From: Candidatus Kuenenia stuttgartensis
Lineage (GTDB): Bacteria; Bacteroidota; Bacteroidia; Chitinophagales; Chitinophagaceae
Reading direction: 5' to 3'
Length of the DNA: 12,951 bases
NCBI GenBank assembly: GCA_943330835.2
Contig: CALQJH020000019.1
Span: 1-12,951, forward strand
The number at the start of each line of letters is the position of its first letter. The first letter of the stretch is position 1. Under the pieces are notes generated by a model. That model ran no database searches. It saw nothing but the letters and a program-made list of their open reading frames with translations, and had not been told where the DNA came from. This document shows positions 7,277 through 12,951 of the stretch, one piece after another. A program made the position numbers and the translations under genes.

Positions 7277-8242
7277 TTATTTTTTTTGTTCCAAAAGCCA
7301 ATCTTTAAAATTGGAAACCCCAATATTAAATGGAGTTTGAGGATTATAATTAAGCAAACGTTGTGCTTTGCTGATATCAGCATAAGTTATGGAAACATCT
7401 CCCATTTGTTCGGGTAGTTTGTTGATTATTGCTTTTTTTTCAAAGACTGCTTCTAAAGTATTGACCATTTCTGCCAATGAAACAGTATGGTGGTTGCCTA
7501 AATTAAATACTTCATAATCAGAGGAAGTATAATGAAGTGCGCTATAAACTCCTGCGACAATATCATCTACATAAGTATAATCTCTTTTCGTACTGCCGTC
7601 ACCGAAAAAGTTTATAGGCTCATCATTTAATATTTTTTTACTAAACGCATGAATAGCCAGATCTGGCCTTTGTCTTGGGCCATATACCGTAAAAAAACGT
7701 AAAGCTATAAATCTAATCCCGTAAAGATGGCTATACACATGCCCCATTAACTCAGCAGAAATTTTTGTACTTGCATAAGGACTGATGGGAAATAACAATC
7801 CATCACTTTCTTGCCATGGTATATTTTTATTTACTCCATAAACACTGCTGGAAGAAGCGAAAACAAATTGTTTGATGCCTTTTACTCTTGCGATTTCAAG
7901 CAGGTTTTGTGTTCCGGCAACATTTACTGCCTGGTAGGAAGTTGGATTTTCAATAGAAGGCCTTACTCCGGCTTTTGCTGCCAAATGGATAATGGCTTTA
8001 TAGTCGCCGCTTAGCTGAATTTCAAGTTGATTTTTATCTAGAATATCTAGCTCAAGAAAAGTTATATCAGGATTAGAAATGAAGGAACTGATATTATTTT
8101 GCTTAATTTTTTTATCATAGAAAGGATCGAAATTATCAATAACGGTTACGGCATATTGATGTTGTAAGAGCAATTCCACTACATGACTTCCAATGAAGCC
8201 TGCTCCACCTGTTACAATAATATTATCTTTTTGAGTGGACAT
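7277..8242 (-). CDS. Extended-SDR NDP-sugar 4-epimerase, UDP-glucuronate 4-epimerase-like
   Basis: This 321-residue NAD-dependent epimerase/dehydratase has the nucleotide-binding glycines GGAGFIG (12-18) and the sugar-epimerase loop DNFDPFYDKKIKQNNI (36-51). Also present are HLAAKAGVRPSIENP (86-100), the serine cluster ASSSSVYG (129-136), the catalytic pair Y156 and K160 in SPYASTK, and RFFTVYGPRQRPDLAIHAF (182-200). The FFTVYGPRQRPD region and the FYDKKIK loop are typical of bacterial UDP-glucuronate 4-epimerases and of WbpP-like UDP-GlcNAc epimerases, so a C4 inversion on a UDP-sugar is the likely reaction. The exact sugar is not settled. It supplies a donor for this polysaccharide. An 88-bp gap separates it from the Wzc gene. 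Confidence 0.92.
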   Translation of the reverse strand: MSTQKDNIIVTGGAGFIGSHVVELLLQHQYAVTVIDNFDPFYDKKIKQNNISSFISNPDITFLELDILDKNQLEIQLSGDYKAIIHLAAKAGVRPSIENPTSYQAVNVAGTQNLLEIARVKGIKQFVFASSSSVYGVNKNIPWQESDGLLFPISPYASTKISAELMGHVYSHLYGIRFIALRFFTVYGPRQRPDLAIHAFSKKILNDEPINFFGDGSTKRDYTYVDDIVAGVYSALHYTSSDYEVFNLGNHHTVSLAEMVNTLEAVFEKKAIINKLPEQMGDVSITYADISKAQRLLNYNPQTPFNIGVSNFKDWLLEQKK

Positions 8243-8300
8243 GGATTTTATTGGAACATTGTTTTACTTGATGAATAAAGAAGATAGTCTTTATAGATTT

Positions 8301-8314
8301 CTTATTAAAATAAG
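8301..8314. repeat. 14-bp AT-rich palindrome in the Wzc-epimerase gap
   Basis: CTTATTAAAATAAG has 6-bp arms around a 2-bp centre. It lies in the 88-bp space after the Wzc-like stop. There is no GC stem and no strong T run, so a terminator is unlikely. It may mark a weak processing point or be a chance feature of AT-rich DNA. Confidence 0.3.
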
Positions 8315-8330
8315 CAACAACTATTTTTAA

Positions 8331-10706
8331 TTAATATACTCCTTTGTCTTTTTTTCCGCTAACATAATTAGAATAATAACCATAGCCATATTTACGCTTA
8401 TAGTAATAGTACCCGTACTTATAACCGAAATATCCAGTATTTTTTACGCCGTTAAATATCAACGCTTCACTTTTAAAAACGCCTCTGCTGTGCCATTCGT
8501 TGATTTCTTGTATTTGTTCTTTAACTGTTTGATTAAAACGAGTTACAATTAAAGTTAAATCTGCCCAGGCTCCCAAAATCTGAGCATCTGCTACAATTCC
8601 AAATGGAGGTGTGTCAATAATAACGATGTCGTAATTTTCATCCAGATAAGTCTTTAATGTTGACATATATTTAGCAGATAATAACTCTTGCGGATTGGGG
8701 GGAATTGCTCCAGAAGGAAATAAATCTAAGTGCTCTTTTTCGTCATTAATAATAGGAATAACAATTTCTGAAGCAGTACTCTTTCCGAGTAATAAACTAG
8801 TAATCCCATTTTGACCTTCGCTAAAACCTAATGCTTTAGCTATCTTCGGTCTTCTTAAATCGAATTCCATCAAAGCTACTTTCTTTCCTTGTAAGGAATA
8901 ACTCTTCGCAATATTCATGGAAAGAAATGATTTTCCTTCGCCACTCACACTTGATGTCAGAAGGATATAATTTGTTGACTTTTCAGCATTCAGATAAAAA
9001 TTAATGTTGGTACGCAAGGAGCGTATTTGTTCACCAAACATTGACCTGTTATTTCCACCAATTACAAAAGGATAGGTCTCCGTATTAGCCACTTGTTCGA
9101 GTTCAGCCAAAACAGGCAAATCCGAAATACTTTGCAACTGTTTTTTAGAGATAATCTTCTTATTCGTGATCTCTTTAATAATCGCAAATAACATTGGTAA
9201 GAATAATCCAATTAAAATCGATGTTAATAATATGGTAGACTTGCCAGGTTTAATAATGGCATTTGATTTCAAAGGCGGGAAAATTATTTTTGTATTTACA
9301 TTCACTGAAGCCTTAGCAATGTAGGCTTCTTCTCGCTTTTGTAATAAGGTTAGATATAAGGCCTCTTTGATATTTTGAAACCTAGTTTTATCCATCAACT
9401 CCTTTTCAATGATAGGTACATTTTGCAATAATGCACTGGCGCTGCCAATTTTTTGTTGATAAGTATCTTGAGCAATCTTAAGATTGTTTTTGTAACTGGC
9501 TAATTGTTTTTCCATATTACTCCTGAGGTCCGCAAGATTTTTATCAACAAGAATCAAAGTAGGGTTTGTTTCTTGAGCAGTCAGGGCTAATTTATCACGC
9601 TGAATCCTCATCAATTGGTATTGACTGCATAATGCCTGCAATCCTGTATTTTCTATACCAACAAAAGCAAGATCCGCGTCTTTTAAATTGGGGTTTTTTA
9701 TGAAATCTTCTACCGCTTTTATGGTTGCTTCCATGATATGAATACGAGTGAGCTCATTATCATAGCCTTGCATTCTTTGAAGGTATATTTCACTGTTTGT
9801 TGAGGAACCTGCTAATCCTCTGCTTGCTTTAAAAGCAGCCAAAGATGATTCTATGGAATCCAATTCTCTTCGCAGGGGCTCCATTCTTTGTTCGATGAAA
9901 TCAATAGCTTTAGAAAAGCCTATCGATTTATCTTTTTCCATTACCTGATTTTGTAATCTGATTAACCCGTTTAGAATATCAATGGCTCTTTCACTGGAAA
10001 TATCTGAATACTTTACAGACAAAACATTACTTTCTTTTGATGGAGTTACCGTAATACCACTACTCAGTCTGAAAGCTTCTGCCAATTTGTTAACATTATA
10101 ACAGTAAATTGGATTCCGTGTTGTAACGTCTTTAACTTGCTTCACCACTACCATTACATTATTCACATAAAAGGGCAAATCCCAAATAGCCTCTCCATTT
10201 GATGAGCCGGAAACGAAATGGAAGCCTTTTGAATTCGGCAATATGGAGAAATTGATTTCTGGTATTTCTTTACCTTGACTGACTATGATTTCCCATCTCA
10301 ACATTCCATAATAATCCTTATTCTTAAATCGGCCTTGAGATTCTGCATGATACTCAATTCCTAAAGAGTCAATTAGTTGAGCTGCTAATGTAGGAGATTT
10401 GAAATACGCAATTTTATCATTTAATGGGTCTCTGGACGTTCCCAAAAGGGCCTGTCCCAATGAAACCTCTTCCTTTTCTTCTAAACTAATACTTGTGGAA
10501 ATAGTGTAAATGGGTGTTACGTAACGTAAGTAAATGCTGCCTACAGCATACCCTAACAAAGAAAACAATAATATAAATGGCCATAAAGCAAGAATTCTTC
10601 TGAAATCTATATCAAAGGCACCGGCTGAAGATTTTTCAATACCGCTATTGTCTTTTTCAATTTTGGCAACATTGCCTTCCCAAATATTCTGATCAAGCTT
10701 ACTCAT
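8331..10706 (-). CDS. wzc: Wzc-like polysaccharide co-polymerase with tyrosine autokinase domain
   Basis: This 791-residue inner-membrane protein combines chain-length control and BY-kinase activity. The first membrane helix (about 38-60) leads into a Wzz-type periplasmic domain with long helical stretches (about 260-440). A second helix (490-510) follows, then the cytoplasmic kinase. Kinase landmarks are E559-x2-R562-x2-R565 (oligomerisation motif), Walker A SGEGKS with K592, Walker A' ALMEFDLRRP (611-620) and Walker B IVIIDTPP with D698. The tail from 759 to 791 carries 13 tyrosines, including four in a row (766-769), the expected autophosphorylation cluster. It is a one-piece protein of the proteobacterial type, not the split CapA/CapB form of Firmicutes. 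It starts 3 bp after the Wza-like stop. No cognate phosphatase gene is in the window. It probably cycles through phosphorylation to drive Wza-linked export. Confidence 0.96.
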   Translation of the reverse strand: MSKLDQNIWEGNVAKIEKDNSGIEKSSAGAFDIDFRRILALWPFILLFSLLGYAVGSIYLRYVTPIYTISTSISLEEKEEVSLGQALLGTSRDPLNDKIAYFKSPTLAAQLIDSLGIEYHAESQGRFKNKDYYGMLRWEIIVSQGKEIPEINFSILPNSKGFHFVSGSSNGEAIWDLPFYVNNVMVVVKQVKDVTTRNPIYCYNVNKLAEAFRLSSGITVTPSKESNVLSVKYSDISSERAIDILNGLIRLQNQVMEKDKSIGFSKAIDFIEQRMEPLRRELDSIESSLAAFKASRGLAGSSTNSEIYLQRMQGYDNELTRIHIMEATIKAVEDFIKNPNLKDADLAFVGIENTGLQALCSQYQLMRIQRDKLALTAQETNPTLILVDKNLADLRSNMEKQLASYKNNLKIAQDTYQQKIGSASALLQNVPIIEKELMDKTRFQNIKEALYLTLLQKREEAYIAKASVNVNTKIIFPPLKSNAIIKPGKSTILLTSILIGLFLPMLFAIIKEITNKKIISKKQLQSISDLPVLAELEQVANTETYPFVIGGNNRSMFGEQIRSLRTNINFYLNAEKSTNYILLTSSVSGEGKSFLSMNIAKSYSLQGKKVALMEFDLRRPKIAKALGFSEGQNGITSLLLGKSTASEIVIPIINDEKEHLDLFPSGAIPPNPQELLSAKYMSTLKTYLDENYDIVIIDTPPFGIVADAQILGAWADLTLIVTRFNQTVKEQIQEINEWHSRGVFKSEALIFNGVKNTGYFGYKYGYYYYKRKYGYGYYSNYVSGKKDKGVY

Positions 10707-10709
10707 ATT

Positions 10710-11459
10710 TTATAAATTTCTTAGTACTAAAAACATCGCCAGAATACTTCCAAAAATAGTTATCACACCTCTAACAGGACTTGAAGCCGTATTGAACCAG
10801 GTATTACTGAATTTACCTGGTTTGATATAAATAACATCATTGTTTTTTAAATAATAATATGGCGATTCGAATATTTTCTTGCTATTCAAATTTACCTTCG
10901 AAAAGTAACGTTGTCCACTATCTTCTCTAATAAGCCAAACATCATCTCTTCTATCATAGGGATCGTTATTGGGCATTTGAGCAACCGCTTCTAAAATAGT
11001 CATTCTTTCATTTTGCAAAGGAAAATTCCCGCCACCTCTACCGGTTAAAAAGAATACTTTACCCTGAAGTGATACATTCACATAAAGATCTTTATAAAAA
11101 TAAGCCAGTTTTTCTTTTAAAAGCGTGGCCGCTTCCACTGAGGTTAGGCCTTCAATGGCAACTTTTCCAAGCAATGGAAATTCAATCGCACCTTTTGAAT
11201 CAACCAAATAACCACCAATATTATTTACAGAAGAGACATTTGGGTTCAAATATGCTGTCAATGCAGGATCAGTAGAACTAATTACAATAGTCAACCTGTC
11301 ATTTTGTTTAATTCTTTGAATATTAAACAACTTAGTGGAGTCTAATTTTTGAACACCTGGAATTTGATCATCAAAATAATTTAATTTTTTGCTTGATATA
11401 CATGATTCAAATGTGATGAACAATAAAAACGAAAATACTATTAAATAAGTTTTATACAT
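10710..11459 (-). CDS. wza: Wza-like outer-membrane polysaccharide export lipoprotein
   Basis: This 249-residue protein has a lipoprotein signal: a hydrophobic stretch at about 5-18, then FESC with C20 as the likely lipidated cysteine. The lipobox is loose (Glu at -2), which is common in this phylum. A Poly_export domain follows (about 46-130; QNDRLTIVI near its start), then an SLBB-like segment VFFLTGRGGGNFPL (135-148). The sequence YLKNNDVIYIKPG (203-215) is typical of the end of this module. A hydrophobic C-terminal helix (about 229-247) would span the outer membrane. The protein is shorter than E. coli Wza, as usual for Bacteroidota. It should form the export channel that works with the Wzc-like partner encoded 3 bp downstream. 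It is the first gene of the operon, with the -7 element at 11541-11548 about 80 bases upstream. Confidence 0.95.
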   Translation of the reverse strand: MYKTYLIVFSFLLFITFESCISSKKLNYFDDQIPGVQKLDSTKLFNIQRIKQNDRLTIVISSTDPALTAYLNPNVSSVNNIGGYLVDSKGAIEFPLLGKVAIEGLTSVEAATLLKEKLAYFYKDLYVNVSLQGKVFFLTGRGGGNFPLQNERMTILEAVAQMPNNDPYDRRDDVWLIREDSGQRYFSKVNLNSKKIFESPYYYLKNNDVIYIKPGKFSNTWFNTASSPVRGVITIFGSILAMFLVLRNL

Positions 11460-11540
11460 TTTGAGAAGAGGTTTAGCCTTAATATTCCAATTGTATAATT
11501 AGAATAAGATTGAATAATGACACACGTTAAAAACAAGGTG

Positions 11541-11574
11541 CAAAGATAAGCTTATGGCTTATTTAAAAGCTAAG
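11541..11574 (-). promoter_or_regulatory. Probable promoter of the polysaccharide operon
   Basis: On the minus strand TATCTTTG (11548 to 11541) is an exact match to the Bacteroidota -7 consensus TAnnTTTG. The -33 element is weak: TTAG 21 bases upstream or TTTT 16 bases upstream. Transcription would start near 11535 and leave a leader of about 75 bases before the Wza-like ATG. That leader has no Shine-Dalgarno sequence near the start codon. Confidence 0.65.
11546..11562. promoter_or_regulatory. Palindrome overlapping the operon promoter (possible operator)
   Basis: ATAAGCTTAT (11546-11555) is a perfect 10-bp palindrome, and a further GCTTAT at 11557-11562 gives a second inverted pairing with ATAAGC. 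It overlaps the upstream end of the -7 element and lies in the promoter spacer, a place where a bound repressor would block transcription. No regulator gene is in the window, so this is only a candidate. Confidence 0.35.
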
Positions 11575-11633
11575 AACTCCAATCTTTTTACGTAGCAATT
11601 TTAATTACCCCCTATTGATAATATATTAAAGCC

Positions 11634-11661
11634 AGGCGAATGTTACCAAATTGTTACGCCT
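11634..11661. promoter_or_regulatory. TGTTAC direct repeat with 11-bp period inside a short inverted repeat (possible Pho-type site)
   Basis: TGTTAC occurs at 11641-11646 and 11652-11657, start to start 11 bp. Read on the minus strand this is GTAACA, five bases, GTAACA. Known Pho boxes are direct repeats with the same 11-bp period: PhoB repeats in E. coli, and TTAACA-like repeats for PhoP in Bacillus. The flanks AGGCG (11634-11638) and CGCCT (11657-11661) also form a 5-bp inverted repeat. The phosphate genes to the right make a phosphate-responsive site attractive. The repeat lies about 50 bp upstream of the nearest rightward -7 element, further than in E. coli. Confidence 0.35.
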
Positions 11662-11707
11662 TATTGCCCAGCTAATAGTGCAAAAAAAACAAAACCCTTG
11701 CCAGTAT

Positions 11708-11715
11708 TATATTTG
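11708..11715 (+). promoter_or_regulatory. Possible -7 promoter element for the DUF47-Pit genes
   Basis: TATATTTG matches TAnnTTTG exactly. No TTTG or TTG lies 17-23 bases upstream, so the -33 part is missing or poor, as expected for an activator-dependent promoter or for a false match. The leader would be about 115-120 bases. Confidence 0.4.
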
Positions 11716-11813
11716 AGAAGAAAAAATTTTAAAAGAAAATATAAAAACCGCATCAATAATGGCTATATCGCTAAAATGAATTTGTCGATCGTTAAATTAG
11801 TTAAAAACAATAC

Positions 11814-11821
11814 TATTTTTG
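11814..11821 (+). promoter_or_regulatory. Alternative -7 element close to the DUF47 start
   Basis: TATTTTTG also matches TAnnTTTG. The nearest TTTG (11781-11784) is 29 bases upstream, too far for the usual spacer. The leader would be only about ten bases. Weaker than the site at 11708. Confidence 0.25.
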
Positions 11822-11838
11822 TCGCTAAATAAAAAAAC

Positions 11839-12486
11839 ATGGCGTTTAATACAATACTTAAGATTTTCCTTCCGAAAGACAGGGTGTTTTATCAATTATT
11901 TGAAAGCGTTTCGGAAGTGCTGGTAAAAATGGGGGCAAAACTTAAAGACGTCGTAAGCGAACCTGATTTCGAGCAGAGAGGGAAACTGATAAAGGAAGTG
12001 GAAGATATGGAGCATATCAATGATGATTATACGCATCAGATATTTACAGAGCTAGGCAAGAATTTCATCACCCCATTTGACAGAGAAGACATCCATTATT
12101 TGGCATCAGCTCTTGATGACATTGCAGACTGTATCTATGCTTCAGCAAAAAAAATTAACTTTTACAATGTAGACCCAAATGATATCGGCATTCAAAAAAT
12201 GGCGGATTTAATTGCGTTAGGTTGTATTCATGTACACAAGGCCGTTACCGAATTACGCAACATGAAAAATATGCGTCAAATAACGGATGCGCTCGTTGCC
12301 ATTAACAGCATTGAAAACCAGGGAGATGATATTTTTGATATGAGTATTGAAAGATTATTTGCAACAGAGCCCGATGCAAAAGAAGTTATCAAAAAAAGAG
12401 AGATTTATCAAATTATGGAAGTTGTTACGGATAAATGTGAAGACGCTGCAAACGTGATTGAATCAATCATAGTGAAATACGCATAA
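11839..12486 (+). CDS. DUF47 family PhoU-like protein, partner of Pit phosphate transporter
   Basis: This 215-residue, mostly alpha-helical soluble protein is typical in length for the DUF47 (PhoU-like, Pit accessory) family. Recognisable stretches are LPKDRVFYQLFE near the N-terminus, TPFDREDIHYLASALDDIADC (about 78-98), which fits the family's acidic metal-binding helix, and NIESIIVKYA-like residues at the end. Members usually sit directly upstream of a Pit permease and are thought to modulate its activity, as here, where the permease starts 65 bp downstream. The mechanism is not established. There is no Shine-Dalgarno sequence; the ATG follows an A-rich leader (AAATAAAAAAAC), normal for this phylum. 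It is transcribed away from the polysaccharide operon. Confidence 0.93.
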   Translation: MAFNTILKIFLPKDRVFYQLFESVSEVLVKMGAKLKDVVSEPDFEQRGKLIKEVEDMEHINDDYTHQIFTELGKNFITPFDREDIHYLASALDDIADCIYASAKKINFYNVDPNDIGIQKMADLIALGCIHVHKAVTELRNMKNMRQITDALVAINSIENQGDDIFDMSIERLFATEPDAKEVIKKREIYQIMEVVTDKCEDAANVIESIIVKYA

Positions 12487-12551
12487 AAAAAATGATTACC
12501 ATTCACCATTAATTCTATTCCTCCACATCAATTCAGCACAAAATTTATTCT

Positions 12552-12951
12552 ATGAACTTATTGATAATAATCATCGCTTTAGCCCTGATTTTTGATTATA
12601 TCAATGGCTTTCATGATGCAGCTAATTCTATAGCCACTGTAGTATCCACCAAGGTGCTCACCCCTGGACAAGCTGTAGTTTGGGCAGCCATGTTCAACTT
12701 TGTCGCCTACTTCATTTTTAAAGACCATGGCGTTGCTAATACCATTGCCAAAACAGTCAAGCCTGAAGTTGTTAATGGCTTCAATATGTTGATTGTCATT
12801 TTTGCAGGATTACTTTCTGCCATAACCTGGAATTTATTTACTTGGTGGTATGGTATTCCTTCTTCTTCCTCTCACGCTTTGATAGGCGCTTTTGGTGGGG
12901 CAGCTATTGCATTTGGTGGGTTTTCTTCAATAAATTCAGAGCCCGTATTTA
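12552..12951 (+). CDS. pit: Pit-family inorganic phosphate permease, N-terminal part (cut by right edge)
   Basis: These are the first 133 codons of a polytopic inner-membrane phosphate transporter. The family signature appears right after the start as FDYINGFHDAANSIATVVST (residues 14-33), and the second conserved block is TWNLFTWWYGIPSSSSHALIG (about 94-114). Hydrophobic segments cover about 1-15, 40-56, 77-100 and 108-125. Pit proteins carry out low-affinity, cation-coupled uptake of phosphate, often as a metal-phosphate complex. The start ATG at 12552 lies 65 bp after the DUF47 stop with no gene between, so the two are probably one transcript. The rest of the gene, including the C-terminal repeat, lies past the right edge. 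Confidence 0.95.
   Translation, partial: MNLLIIIIALALIFDYINGFHDAANSIATVVSTKVLTPGQAVVWAAMFNFVAYFIFKDHGVANTIAKTVKPEVVNGFNMLIVIFAGLLSAITWNLFTWWYGIPSSSSHALIGAFGGAAIAFGGFSSINSEPVF

Larger units (their letters stand above)
11460..11838. other. 379-bp divergent control region without genes
   Basis: This stretch separates the minus-strand polysaccharide operon from the plus-strand phosphate genes. No plausible gene is present. It holds promoter elements for both directions, a palindrome beside the leftward promoter, and an 11-bp-period repeat enclosed by a short inverted repeat. These are listed separately. It also has a TCGCTAAA pair (11768-11775 and 11822-11829) and a TTTGTCG pair (11781-11787 and 11818-11824) of unknown meaning just before the DUF47 gene. 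Confidence 0.8.

Noticed and set aside
7165..7383. Minus-strand 72-codon frame across the GT4-epimerase junction
   Set aside because: It overlaps both well-supported genes in another frame and has no recognisable feature.
11634..11661. AGGCG/CGCCT inverted repeat as a transcription terminator
   Set aside because: The stem is 5 bp with an 18-base loop, no T run follows, and neither flanking gene ends here.
1..12951. Defence system, phage, transposon or CRISPR array
   Set aside because: No transposase, integrase, nuclease, helicase, toxin-antitoxin pair or regular repeat array was seen; every long frame belongs to polysaccharide or phosphate functions.

Overview
The window looks like chromosomal DNA of a Bacteroidota bacterium, possibly a Chitinophagaceae-type soil or water organism; the family-level placement is a guess. 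The evidence is AT-rich DNA, A-rich leaders without Shine-Dalgarno sequences before most genes, two good matches to the Bacteroidota -7 promoter element TAnnTTTG, and protein types typical of the phylum (a short Wza lipoprotein with a C-terminal membrane helix, and a one-piece Wzc kinase with a tyrosine-rich tail). No RNA gene, insertion sequence, CRISPR array or phage gene is visible.

Positions 11459 down to 1 (minus strand) hold one long exopolysaccharide or capsule operon of ten genes, read right to left. The order is: outer-membrane export lipoprotein (Wza-like), chain-length and export tyrosine kinase (Wzc-like), NDP-sugar 4-epimerase, family-4 glycosyltransferase, GNAT acyltransferase, multi-pass Wzy/EpsG-like polymerase, NodB-type deacetylase, PglC-like phosphoglycosyl transferase, PglE-like aminotransferase, and a PglF/CapD-like dehydratase cut by the left edge. 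Gaps are 3 to 88 bp, except for a 243-bp AT-rich gap (2090-2332) before the aminotransferase. The aminotransferase appears to start with TTG.

The inferred scheme is as follows. The dehydratase and aminotransferase make a UDP-4-amino-4,6-dideoxy-HexNAc of the bacillosamine type. The PglC-like enzyme loads that sugar phosphate onto undecaprenyl phosphate. The GT4 enzyme and others outside the window extend the repeat unit, the acyltransferase and deacetylase decorate it, the Wzy-like protein polymerises it, and Wzc with Wza control length and export. No flippase (Wzx), PglD acetyltransferase or Wzb phosphatase is seen; they may lie past the left edge.

Positions 11460-11838 form a 379-bp divergent control region. 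It has a convincing promoter for the operon with a palindrome beside it, one or two possible promoters facing right, and an 11-bp-period TGTTAC repeat that resembles a Pho-type response-regulator site. Positions 11839-12951 (plus strand) hold a DUF47/PhoU-like protein followed by the first 133 codons of a Pit-family phosphate permease, a standard phosphate-uptake pair.

The gene set itself is conventional. The points most worth checking are the bacillosamine-type module without PglD inside a Wzy-type operon, the Pho-like repeat between the two transcription units, and the 243-bp gap.
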